Assembly: GCA_947258735.1 (NCBI GenBank)
Contig: CAMYJJ010000050.1
Coordinates: forward strand, 1-14,045
DNA from: Thermodesulfovibrionia bacterium
GTDB lineage: Bacteria; Nitrospirota; Thermodesulfovibrionia; UBA6902
Direction: 5' to 3'
DNA: 14,045 bases
Within the stretch, counting starts at the first letter, position 1, and every line of letters starts with the position of its first letter. The position numbers and the translations under genes are program-made. The notes beneath the pieces were generated by a model. The model was given only the letters and a program-made list of their open reading frames with translations, had not been told where the DNA came from and did no database searches. Shown piece after piece: positions 9,501 through 11,949 of the stretch.

Positions 9501-10976
9501 ACCATCGGAACCATCACAGCCACGGCCATACCATGGCTCACCTGATCCGTCAGGACTATTGCTGTCGCAGTCATTGTTGATTGTGTCACAGAAATCAGTT
9601 GCTCCCGGATATACTGTATTGTCATTATCATTACAGTCGCCGTCTGACTCACTGAATCCATCTCCGTCATCATCATCACATACATCACCAATTCCATCAC
9701 CATCAGCATCTTCCTGACCGGGATTGTATGTATCTGGACAGTTATCACAGACATCCTGTGTGCCGTCACCAGAGTCTGACACACCGCCGGTCCAGTACGT
9801 CACTGAAGCCCACTCCGATGCTGTCCCGTCTGTATGTCCGATTACACCAAAACGAATATTCTTTTCTCCGCCGGGACCGATATTCTTAGGAGCATTTTTT
9901 GTAAGTAGTAAATCCCCGTCCTTGTATACATTGACTGTAGTCCCCTGGAGGGTCATCCGGTAAGTATGAAAATCGTCTGTAGTCGGTGTAAAAACAGCAT
10001 CACTGCCATAGGGTGCCGAATACAGAAGCTTGATAAAGTTCTGATCAGCTATTATGAGCGTTTCAGAATACTCACCATCAGAAATTGATACACCAATGTC
10101 TTCTTTAACAGGCCCTGTTCCGGGCTTTACTCTGACCTGGACAGTTGTACCTGCTGAGTTGGAGAGATTTACATCGTCATAACGGTAATTGTAGAACCAG
10201 TGATTTGCGTTCTGATCGTAGTCTGATCCTGTACCGGTATGACAGGTAGTGCACTTGTTTTGATCATTATCATTATCCGCGCTTACCGACAATATTCCAG
10301 AGGCAGCTGATTCCCCGATAACCGAAACACCATGAAAAGTGTTTATTTCAGTTGACCAAATATCAGGCGATGTTTGAGGAATTGTATCAGGATAATACGA
10401 CAGATCCCAGGGAAGATCCAGATCCGGTTCATTAATATAAGGGCAATTTGGATCGGAGAGCGCCAAGGCCTCAGTAGAATGACCAACACCTACAATTCCT
10501 ATATTTGTCTGAATTCCATCAACTGCATTAATCGCAAAAAGACTGGAGTTTGTAAAAGGATCCCCTCCACCGGCACCGTATAATATATTGTCAATAACAG
10601 CTAAAGCATTTATTGTGTAAGGCCCGGAAGATCCTATAGGAGTCGCAGTACCGGTTGCCGTATCGACTGTATAAAGCTGTCCGCCGTATCCGCCATAGAG
10701 TGTTCCGTTATCATATTCCAAAGCGCTAAGAGTGGTGGAGAGCAGAACTGTCGAATTTACAAGACCGGTATCTGCATCCAGTTCCAGCAGTTGAGGAGTA
10801 TCGTCATCGCTTGCGTATAAGAGATGATTGTCGTAATCGTAGGCAAGACCTGATATTGGCACCCCGAGTGTACTCCAGGGAACAGGATTCAGCGTGGCAG
10901 TTTCCGGATCAATTTCATATATCTCTCCGCTAAAGTGGTGTGAAGCTCCCAGCAGGGTCGAACCGACCCATGTCAT
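1..10976 (-). CDS. Giant multidomain secreted surface/adhesion-like protein, main body (3' end outside window)
   Basis: One minus-strand frame stays open from just after a TGA at 10988-10986 to base 1, more than 3,650 codons. The first ATG after the TGA is at 10976, but AGGGG abuts it with no proper spacing, so it is a poor independent start. The beta-propeller sequence runs through the TGA, so I infer this is the body of the gene that begins at 11183; residue numbers below count from there. Domains in order: propeller (30-290), CxxCH (311-315), concanavalin-like (319-465), TSP3 (469-508), MopE-like motif and Cys-rich module (510-580), Ig and carboxypeptidase-regulatory-like domains (590-1188), two tandem domains of about 200 residues (1202-1611), unassigned (1612-1834), three beta-barrel-like repeats (1835-2180), TolB-like propeller (2182-2488), MopE array (2495-2937), LamG-like (2938-3150), TSP3, Ig-like, second MopE array (3323-3551), second LamG-like (3552 onward). 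No catalytic domain is recognised. The likely role is extracellular binding or adhesion with bound calcium or metal; that role is inferred from domain content. Confidence 0.85.
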   Translation of the reverse strand, partial: MTWVGSTLLGASHHFSGEIYEIDPETATLNPVPWSTLGVPISGLAYDYDNHLLYASDDDTPQLLELDADTGLVNSTVLLSTTLSALEYDNGTLYGGYGGQLYTVDTATGTATPIGSSGPYTINALAVIDNILYGAGGGDPFTNSSLFAINAVDGIQTNIGIVGVGHSTEALALSDPNCPYINEPDLDLPWDLSYYPDTIPQTSPDIWSTEINTFHGVSVIGESAASGILSVSADNDNDQNKCTTCHTGTGSDYDQNANHWFYNYRYDDVNLSNSAGTTVQVRVKPGTGPVKEDIGVSISDGEYSETLIIADQNFIKLLYSAPYGSDAVFTPTTDDFHTYRMTLQGTTVNVYKDGDLLLTKNAPKNIGPGGEKNIRFGVIGHTDGTASEWASVTYWTGGVSDSGDGTQDVCDNCPDTYNPGQEDADGDGIGDVCDDDDGDGFSESDGDCNDNDNTVYPGATDFCDTINNDCDSNSPDGSGEPWYGRGCDGSDGDTCMEGVYDCVSSSQVCSDSTGNDPSVCSGSLFILAVPETTPANSPYGMTFQTRAHAAGERVQVDLIFDANGNGIMDAGEWGLIRDVIADGSTVYSSDMLSGDYDATSPDITIRMHFENGMLPPGNYIIRATNSLGENAADTFTLVGLSDPITVTGTVFEEGTTTTVSQALIYCDQDNPDRLASSAYSDDNGNYTLQFANPTDCEIGTFKRGYLELEDYIITVPAGGVSGHDLSLVSADTQITGIVTESGTGNPIGGVDVDADSFNNRYSWTETDINGDFTLYVSSGEDWEIDAEKSGYISPPDDVVNVPSGGISGYSIILYPPTAQVTGIVTEYGIGTFVSGIEFEGETLFGKQSYTQSDLDGLFALDVIAGDEWRVSAHNPPIGYFDILTPDNNYEDNAFIVPTVSGPNVIDFVVYRETAWINVTVQTEDFLPVQFIHISADNSSGDPELEHLHNTGETNSFGQGTLGVMEGDWYVNACFHCENHPPLVNGIAEELVPYSSGNITDLAFGEYRPVTLTAYYADCAIEGRVFRADGVTPAVDVGVGAWTSNALDGSEQTGLGFIYAGADTDGNGYYRIPVMGGSWNVNAIKHGWNIQSVTQNNIVCDPDGNNEIDQPNETITGIDHTLDLPIGLGISSASSFTRRTINKPGIVNGRYLYFQVYVEDPSGVPDNIASVSAANINTQTDPNVYAIDQYSSDGYFYKFIPYSGQSGTYRITVTNNQGQSETFDTHPIDLPRDLGGMTCSIPDYNTTTPTINCDSVADADYYRGRIYTYNPVSNKLTQILDSGNQASPDFTVPAAYMSFGSSYIFRLEARDHNSSDGDGLDDLENRSELHMGFTPGQSLTLIKVNSFTETMANHPDPSRNGYKLHLKAIVDDLGGVPASISSVIVDNLPPGTDPITHNLDNTSGSHTYSLHPDYTNQDGTYHFTVSNNLGQTAEADALPIDNPIQLGVISGLAVSDLTTTPTFSFNNLPGADVYSVSVFDSSNKRIYRSDEYSTTSFDIPAGVMIEGNSYYLRAEAFDRNNSDGDGYNEAENASFNYMTFMPQAASTLSVRIVDYFLLDNSIRVYETTLGDPGEEGTTYINKIIGTEMINGTETMKSGVFPYANIGNPDTVDEFYNVTNDGTEIKIWGNETFVCDTPAPIFPGQLIDGDIIISEPSIDCTDRITGSPVAVSGDDPKLVDIRDVTISGVTYPDALVIFAVDPGTSVVPLNFGINTLGFPASYEPNANETLSGGLKRFSVYVKGIGLVAQGDLLTSTGEFGALIELKSFIADDVIVGKWGFTNLAHVNSGAWLTVTGTSILRSDGTATETKVENDNGTVSPAPIVEDFTYSTNLNPDGSTTITEVFSDRTEVHKFILSDNGNMFIMDWTDDPDAQMIVVGVKIDDTKTYSNADFSGDYYSIEYEYDANGPYYYSAYSSILTPDSLGNYSAEGTGNRDGAVAPYSGSSVYLVNDDGSVVFNNGQFNGSISGSGNLAVAASAPGNDINRFYSMLIMKKGDRTYSTADLEGNWAIASFGDDDGAQFDSNIGIITCDDSGNCAVSMKVQSSDGTIEYMSISHMVLSVASDGSFGPSGDLAPYYADVIGNNGNTIMFNPSFQSDDLGHRAMFIGVRCNDCYNIAQEMIPMGSFTADGDCSDTQINLYIYDPSAAVMSTVKDNCSNLSSFGSLNSTQSLLVYAEGFDNDTAAVNVYDIFSGVTSQIALVTGNDAVAYFNNDDRVVFNDNGQLMIMDADGNNASVLASPQSPYSYRMFWGSRDREKIFVIEAREDGPDYETGHFERLVVLNTDGTGRTVIKPAYLGEWNMMASNYDSSLLLFYHHTFNGLPEGGGFVSTPQYVLINLPGGGETNLCPSDFCQDENIALFTKDNNLLSITHRALYNLEGNLIADLQSVMPDVFQSMIGWDSIGELYFADFDGTNFRRFVFALPDTEEINYYCDSDGDGYISLTVTDSCTGNGCEPSGCYITAGDDFNDDDDTIYPSAPELCDNKDNDNDAGTPDGSGEQWFGGSCDGSDLDFCEEGVYECSTGLQTCSDNTVDNVEECNGIDDDCDGPVDEDYNVGDTCEGTGACGTGSIECATMISAICSTNPGGSEYQGSPEVCDGEDNDCDGATDDEDPDVTGQGTWYLDNDLDTFGDLNNSALHCTQPNGYVENNLDCDDSNEFVNPEEIEGPFGDPTCSDDFDNDCDGVINNDDPDCASNCVDNDGDGYGENGHPDCPNGTEIDCNDNNPDINPVAIEVCDGDDNNCDANADEGFNIGVVCDGEGECGIGEIECFDLNTSICSTEPGGSDNQSIAELCDGLDNDCDGTSDEDFLVLGLGQPCDGVGECGPGIIECADMNSAMCSTDVGGTEDGSVPETCDTLDNDCDGDVDEGTCSISDGMIGFYPFNEDAADESGNERHGTVDGATWMEKSIRGGVMYFDGDDYIEVEDDQPFKTENFTVCSWVKTDSNNREQYIVEVGWPSSVSGEISGHLMYVLDNWNQLNGMTFAGETNAGSQWLEFGETDTVTWKHYCYTYDGSTVKTYINAQLTNSSSMSSVYYSDTYHRVILGMGANSNPANSLIGYIDEVRFYDRALPDSQVREIYVLERIDTDGDGIYDDGDSSGSPTDNFCTGGITDECDDNCLTVPNPNQEDADIDGIGDVCDVATITISPSSVTFTDNTATLSISTHIFNIVVKNSLGIPIPNAELEISYPFAAPDPSGYVQLYDGNTPVNSPMNVLTDVNGSYLLRFDFKHGGGLGYSAQLEVLGGDVLASALFEVTGSIPCTDNDSDEYSTDGGDCGPVDCNDDDNTVYPGAPELCDGQLNDCDSTIPETEIDNDSDNYVECILDSNGWDGPVSVIGGDDCNDIDGGVYPGAPELCDNKNNNCDDPEKADGFDEEWFGVDCDGADMDDCEEGIYECANGTQICTDNTEDNIEVCNGLDDDCDGVLDGSENLTQQCGSTDVGVCSFGTESCDDSGNWIACNAVFPTAEICDDLDNDCDNNIDEDVCSITDGLVTYFPFNGNANDESANENHGTVIGATLTEDRFGKTGSAYYFDGNDYIKASASPLPTAERTVSLWFKADSVSNRPGLLGYGGSSCGRAWFMGINHWGTPSYSMSSHCNVNTIHYYYELAPVGQWYHYVITTDTGGTKIYVNGVEQASNSNFVNNTVVSGRDLAIGAITSL
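531..1217 (-). repeat. MopE-type Asp/Cys metal-binding array B
   Basis: Repeated motifs DCGPVDCNDDDNTVYPGAP, ELCDGQLNDCD, GDDCNDIDGGVYPGAP, ELCDNKNNNCD, VCNGLDDDCDG and ICDDLDNDCDN. The DCNDxDxxVYPGAPELCD unit is the classical form of this family. The array leads into the second LamG-like domain, as array A does into the first. Confidence 0.8.
768..875 (-). repeat. 36-residue Cys-rich module, copy 3
   Basis: Same pattern (EEWFGVDCDG, DCEEGIYEC, TQICTD), exactly 108 bases, preceded by LCDNKNNNCD and followed by VCNGLDDDCDG, as in copy 2. Confidence 0.75.
1218..1562 (-). other. Ig-like (Big1/invasin-type) domain
   Basis: Residues about 3208-3323: ITISPSSVTFTDNTATLSI, FNIVVKNSLGIPIPNAELEI, VLTDVNGSYLLRFD. 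The V-x-x-x-G-x-P-[IV]-x-x-A-x-[VL] and T-D-x-x-G landmarks are those of bacterial Ig-like group 1 domains common in adhesins. Confidence 0.65.
1563..1729 (-). other. Thrombospondin type-3 calcium-binding repeats 2
   Basis: DTDGDGIYDDGDSS, then DECDDNCLTVPNPNQ and DADIDGIGDVCD, the same TSP3 pattern as at 9660-9779. It directly follows the LamG-like domain. Confidence 0.8.
1730..2372 (-). other. LamG-like (concanavalin A-like) domain 2 of the giant protein
   Basis: Starts SISDGMIGFYPFNEDAADES, contains YFDGDDYIEVEDDQ, FTVCSWVKTD, VTWKHYCYTYDGSTVKTYIN and ends GYIDEVRFYDRALPDSQVR. The G-x-xxFDGxDYI, xxSxWVK, WxHxxxTYDG and IDEVRxYxRAL landmarks are diagnostic of LamGL-type domains that bind glycans or matrix. 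Confidence 0.85.
2373..3700 (-). repeat. MopE-type Asp/Cys metal-binding array A
   Basis: Residues about 2495-2937 carry many copies of the motif C-D-G-x-D-N-D-C-D-G and related DxDxDG loops, including ELCDNKDNDND, ECNGIDDDCDG, VCDGEDNDCDG, NCVDNDGDGYGENG, VCDGDDNNCDA, LCDGLDNDCDG and TCDTLDNDCDG. Between them are Cys-rich linkers with G-x-G-x-C-G-x-G-x-[IE]-x-C and CSTxPGGS. This matches the putative metal-binding motif family named for MopE. The acidic and cysteine residues probably bind calcium or another metal and form disulfides outside the cell. Confidence 0.8.
3393..3500 (-). repeat. 36-residue Cys-rich module, copy 2
   Basis: Same pattern as copy 1 (GEQWFGGSCDG, FCEEGVYEC, LQTCSD), exactly 108 bases. 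It is followed at once by a MopE motif (ECNGIDDDCDG) and a long array of similar motifs. Confidence 0.75.
3720..4640 (-). other. TolB-like beta-propeller domain of the giant protein
   Basis: Residues about 2182-2488. Blades show the pattern of TolB/WD40-like propellers: QINLYIYDPSA, LLVYAEGFDND, AYFNNDDRVVFNDNGQLMIMDADG, KIFVIEAR, RLVVLNTDGTGRTVI and ELYFADFDGTNFRRF. It is the second propeller in the protein and probably a binding platform. Confidence 0.6.
4644..4991 (-). repeat. Beta-barrel-like repeat, copy 3 of 3
   Basis: Starts TYSTADLEGNWAIASFGDDD and ends NGNTIMFNP...AMFIGVRCND, about 116 residues. It contains extra cysteines (TCDDSGNC, RCNDC) not seen in copy 2. Confidence 0.6.
4992..5330 (-). 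repeat. Beta-barrel-like repeat, copy 2 of 3
   Basis: Starts TYSNADFSGDYYSIEYEY and ends SGNLAVAAS...FYSMLIMKKGD, 113 residues. The YSxADxxGxxxxxxxxD start is shared with copy 3. Confidence 0.6.
5331..5680 (-). repeat. Beta-barrel-like repeat, copy 1 of 3
   Basis: Residues about 1835-1951, starting VGKWGFTNLAH and ending NGNMFIMDW...MIVVGVKIDD. It aligns by its start (G-x-W) and end (GN...IGVKxDD type) with the next two copies. The G-x-W start and about 115-residue length suggest a lipocalin-like barrel; this is inference. Confidence 0.5.
5690..6350 (-). other. Unassigned beta-rich region of the giant protein
   Basis: Residues about 1612-1831 are coding in the main frame but match no domain I recognise. 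Short motifs include VRIVDYFLLDNS, DEFYNVTNDGTEIKIWG, and GINTLGFPASYEPN followed by GDLLTSTGEFGALIELKSF. The alternating hydrophobic pattern suggests beta strands. It leads into the three-copy repeat that follows. Confidence 0.5.
6351..6950 (-). repeat. Tandem domain of about 200 residues, copy B
   Basis: Residues 1412-1611. Equivalent landmarks to copy A: SFTET..., GTYHFTVSNNLGQ, LPIDNPIQLGV, TPTFSFNNLPGADVYS, and FDRNNSDGDGYNEAEN before FMPQ. Length and order match, showing an internal duplication that has since diverged. Confidence 0.65.
6969..7580 (-). repeat. Tandem domain of about 200 residues, copy A
   Basis: Residues 1202-1405. It matches copy B along its length: SFTRR..., GTYRITVTNNQGQ, HPIDLPRDLGG, and RDHNSSDGDGLDDLEN before GFTPGQ. 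The SDGDG segment looks like a calcium-binding loop. I cannot name the domain; the middle part (TPTINCDSVADADYYR) resembles fibronectin-III-like sandwich domains. Confidence 0.65.
7620..9060 (-). other. Tandem carboxypeptidase-regulatory-like (Ig-fold) domains
   Basis: At least four consecutive segments (residues about 708-1188) carry the signature [TI]-x-G-x-V-x-[ED]-...-G-x-x-V-...-T-D-x-x-G-x-[FY]: TVTGTVFEEG, QITGIVTESGTGNPIGGVDV with TDINGDFTLYV, QVTGIVTEYG with SDLDGLFALDV, and AIEGRVFRADGVTPA with TDGNGYYRIPV. These small beta-sandwich domains usually act as spacers or stalks in surface proteins. Confidence 0.7.
9444..9551 (-). repeat. 36-residue Cys-rich module, copy 1
   Basis: Residues 545-580 follow the pattern D-G-S-G-E-x-W-[FY]-G-x-x-C-D-G-x-D-x-D-x-C-x-E-G-V-Y-x-C-...-Q-x-C-[ST]-D. 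It has four spaced cysteines and follows a MopE-type CDTINNDCD motif. The same 108-base module recurs at 3393-3500 and 768-875. This copy is the most diverged, and its downstream MopE array is missing. Confidence 0.75.
9660..9779 (-). other. Thrombospondin type-3 calcium-binding repeats 1
   Basis: The sequence contains DVCDNCPDTYNPGQ followed by DADGDGIGDVCDDDDGDGF, the standard TSP3 pattern in which Asp side chains bind calcium and Cys pairs bridge repeats. It sits between the first concanavalin-like domain and the first MopE-type motif. Confidence 0.8.
9790..10232 (-). other. Concanavalin A-like (LamG-type) domain 1 of the giant protein
   Basis: The segment (residues about 319-465) contains HWFYNYRYDD, FHTYRMTLQGTTVNVYKDG, IRFGVIG and SEWASVTYW. 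The pattern of a query-type strand, a YKDG turn and a final WASVxYW strand is typical of concanavalin-like jelly-roll domains that bind carbohydrate or protein. Confidence 0.55.
10239..10253 (-). other. CxxCH motif (CTTCH), possible single c-type heme site
   Basis: Residues 311-315 read Cys-Thr-Thr-Cys-His in an exported protein, between the propeller and the concanavalin-like domain, flanked by NDQNK and TGTGSDYDQN. CxxCH is the covalent heme attachment motif of c-type cytochromes. There is only one copy and no recognisable cytochrome domain, so it may be a coincidental metal-binding or structural pair. Confidence 0.35.
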
Positions 10977-10985
10977 CCCCTTAAT
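10310..10985 (-). other. Beta-propeller-like domain of the giant protein
   Basis: Repeats of the form LYxIxxxTGxxxxxG plus LAYD/LxYA occur: GEIYEIDPETATL, LLELDADTGLV, QLYTVDTATGTATPIG, SLFAINAVDGIQTNIG. Together with the blade before the TGA this fits a six- or seven-bladed propeller of the quinoprotein or kelch-like type. It is probably a binding scaffold; no enzyme motif was seen. Confidence 0.6.
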
Positions 10986-10988
10986 TCA
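10955..10988 (-). other. In-frame TGA followed by a perfect 6-bp stem-loop (nonsense codon or possible selenocysteine site)
   Basis: The TGA is at 10988-10986. After 16 bases, the mRNA sequence at 10969-10955 reads GGGTCG GTT CGACCC, a perfect 6-bp stem with a three-base loop beginning GU. Bacterial SECIS elements are stem-loops just downstream of a UGA with a G at the start of the apical loop, so spacing and loop are compatible. The stem is short and lacks the bulged U of the E. coli fdhF element. The codon is preceded by Cys. No other TGA occurs in the rest of this frame, so general reassignment of UGA is ruled out. A simple nonsense change, for example from GGA (Gly) or TGG (Trp), is the more conservative reading. 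Confidence 0.4.
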
Positions 10989-11183
10989 GCAGTCCAGAGT
11001 AAACGTACCAACAAGTGAGGTGCTGCCGGTAGTACTGTTTATTGTGTATAGATTTGCAAATCCCCCGTCGGTTGCAATCAGTTCAGGATCAGCGTCGAGT
11101 CTGTTCAGAGCAGTTCCGGCAACTGTCAGTAGGGTAAAAGTCAGGATGAAAACAAGGCAGCAAAATCTCCACTTCTTATTCAT
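10986..11183 (-). CDS. N-terminal 65 codons of the giant secreted protein (signal peptide plus start of propeller), ended by TGA
   Basis: The ATG at 11183-11181 is preceded by AAGGAG with 5-base spacing, a strong start. The product begins MNKKWR, then a hydrophobic stretch (about residues 7-24, FCCLVFILTFTLL...) and a small-residue site (VAGTA), a classical Sec signal peptide with cleavage likely near residue 25. Residues 30-65 look like a beta-propeller blade (LYTINSTTGSTSLVG). The frame stops at TGA (codon 66) after Asp-Cys. The sequence after the TGA in the same frame (IKGMTWVGSTLLG, then IYEIDPETATL) continues the same blade pattern. The 65-residue product is therefore best read as the 5' end of the giant gene, cut by a nonsense codon, a sequencing error or a recoded codon, and not as a separate small secreted protein. 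Confidence 0.75.
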   Translation of the reverse strand: MNKKWRFCCLVFILTFTLLTVAGTALNRLDADPELIATDGGFANLYTINSTTGSTSLVGTFTLDC

Positions 11184-11188
11184 TTTTT

Positions 11189-11194
11189 CTCCTT
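11189..11194 (-). promoter_or_regulatory. Ribosome binding site of the giant gene
   Basis: AAGGAG on the minus strand is followed by five A residues and the ATG at 11183. This is close to the ideal Shine-Dalgarno sequence and fixes the start of the giant gene. Confidence 0.8.
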
Positions 11195-11326
11195 AATTTT
11201 ATATATATGAAATCTGGATAGGTTCGAACTGAATGGAAGGCAATTCTCTTGATATTACAAAGCCCATTTTCTTTGCTGTCTGTGCTCATATTCCCCCGTA
11301 GAATTAAAGCAGGAATAGCAGTCTTA

Positions 11327-11332
11327 ATTATA
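11327..11332 (-). promoter_or_regulatory. Possible -10 promoter element (TATAAT) upstream of the giant gene
   Basis: A perfect TATAAT reads on the minus strand 144 bases before the ATG at 11183. It lies inside a small inverted repeat (GTCTTA, ATTA, TAAGAC at 11321-11336). The -35 region at the right distance (TGAATC) is poor. A second weak alternative closer to the gene is TTGCCT with a 17-base gap to TATCCA, about 35 to 65 bases upstream of the ATG. Neither is convincing without transcript data. Confidence 0.25.
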
Positions 11333-11402
11333 AGACGCACGATTCCACAGATTCATAAATGCAAAATTAAAATGAAGTGAGCCAAAGAGTGAACGAGACG
11401 CA

Positions 11403-11413
11403 TTCCCTAAACA
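11403..11413 (+). repeat. 11-base direct repeat, copy 1 (TTCCCTAAACA)
   Basis: TTCCCTAAACA occurs here and again at 11881-11891 in the same orientation, 478 bases apart, bracketing both small ORFs of the intergenic region. I see no terminal inverted repeats beside the two copies, so evidence for an inserted element is weak; chance is possible in AT-rich sequence. Confidence 0.35.
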
Positions 11414-11536
11414 AACATTGCTTCTGATCACCGTTACACATACCAACTGCGCATATGCTTAATCAATATGTAAAGAAAATAGAATTTTCGTGTTCGCTAA
11501 AAGGATTGAATATTATTTTAAAAGAGAAGGGTATTT

Positions 11537-11686
11537 ATGTCAATAAAAAAATTGCGTAATTCATTGAAAGAACGTCATTTTTGCCAGTTCGTGCAAACAT
11601 TCGATATTACATTAATTGAGAATATTACTTTCAGCAACTGGCTGTTCTCTTATGTAGATGGTGGAGTGAAATCGTTCGGTTTTTGA
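11537..11686 (+). CDS. Small hypothetical ORF, 49 residues
   Basis: An ATG at 11537 opens a 49-codon frame ending in TGA at 11684-11686. A purine-rich GAGAAGG about nine bases upstream could act as a ribosome binding site. The product starts MSIKKLRNSLKERHF and ends VDGGVKSFGF. It is basic at the N-terminus and has no signal peptide or clear membrane segment. I recognise no family. It could be a small gene, a remnant of a mobile-element protein, or a chance frame; it is the only rightward gene candidate in the window. Confidence 0.25.
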   Translation: MSIKKLRNSLKERHFCQFVQTFDITLIENITFSNWLFSYVDGGVKSFGF

Positions 11687-11747
11687 GAAAAACTATAGAC
11701 CAGATATGTGAATGAATCATTTTTGTGATTGATTTTATTGGTAAATT

Positions 11748-11909
11748 TCACCTCTCATTGCAGTATACGTTATTTAGATGTATCGCTCTGTAGCTCTTAG
11801 GCTTCATGCTGGCAGGATCAAAGCTGTAAATCTCATTTACAGCTAATTCCTGATTCAGTTTAAGGATAATACTTAGGGCCTTCCCTAAACATAAATAATC
11901 GTTTCGCAT
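11748..11909 (-). CDS. Small hypothetical ORF, 53 residues, downstream of the pseudo-peptidase gene
   Basis: The frame runs from ATG at 11909 (or GTG at 11921, four codons earlier, just after an in-frame TGA) to TGA at 11750-11748. The product starts MRNDYLCLGKALSIILK, contains FDPASMKPKSYRAIHLN, and ends VYCNER. The mix of helix-like and polar sequence looks protein-like rather than random, but there is no Shine-Dalgarno sequence before either start. It lies about 40 bases after the stop of the pseudo-peptidase gene on the same strand, with a large palindrome between them. It may be a real small gene or the remnant of a longer one. I do not recognise the family. Confidence 0.3.
   Translation of the reverse strand: MRNDYLCLGKALSIILKLNQELAVNEIYSFDPASMKPKSYRAIHLNNVYCNER
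11822..11844. repeat. Perfect hairpin, 10-bp stem and 3-base loop
   Basis: AGCTGTAAAT, CTC, ATTTACAGCT is a perfect inverted repeat. There is no T-tract on either side, so it is not a standard terminator. It lies inside the 53-codon minus-strand ORF, where it encodes AVNEIYS. Confidence 0.6.
11881..11891 (+). repeat. 11-base direct repeat, copy 2 (TTCCCTAAACA)
   Basis: Second copy of the repeat at 11403-11413. It falls within the 53-codon minus-strand ORF, so a shared coding motif is another possible reason for the match. Confidence 0.35.
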
Positions 11910-11921
11910 GGACACGCGCAC

Positions 11922-11948
11922 TCATATCGAGGTCGGACCTCGATATGA
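11922..11948. repeat. 27-base palindrome right after the pseudo-peptidase stop codon
   Basis: TCATATCGAGGTC, a single central base, then GACCTCGATATGA: two perfectly complementary 13-bp arms. It begins one base after the TAG stop at 11952-11950. No T-run follows on the minus strand, so it is not a canonical rho-independent terminator, but it could still end transcription, protect the mRNA 3' end, or be a protein-binding or recombination site. Confidence 0.7.
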
Positions 11949-11949
11949 A

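Larger units (their letters stand above)
11184..11536. other. Intergenic region upstream of the giant gene
   Basis: AT-rich sequence with no convincing coding frame on either strand. It contains the ribosome binding site at 11189-11194, an AT run at 11196-11210, the TATAAT candidate at 11327-11332 and one copy of an 11-base direct repeat (TTCCCTAAACA, 11403-11413). No tRNA, riboswitch or terminator was recognised. Confidence 0.6.

Noticed and set aside
9467..9784. A 105-codon minus-strand frame with many Met and Thr residues
   Set aside because: It lies out of frame within the TSP3/MopE region of the giant gene and arises from shifted reading of GAT/GAC/GGT repeats.
10986..11183. The 65-codon frame as a complete small secreted peptide gene
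   Set aside because: The propeller sequence continues in the same frame directly after the TGA, so it is better explained as the 5' end of the giant gene.
11822..11844. The 10-bp hairpin as a rho-independent terminator
   Set aside because: No run of T follows the stem on either strand, and the stem is AT-rich.
11184..11949. tRNA, rRNA or known riboswitch in the intergenic region
   Set aside because: No cloverleaf, conserved rRNA segment or recognisable riboswitch core was seen on either strand.
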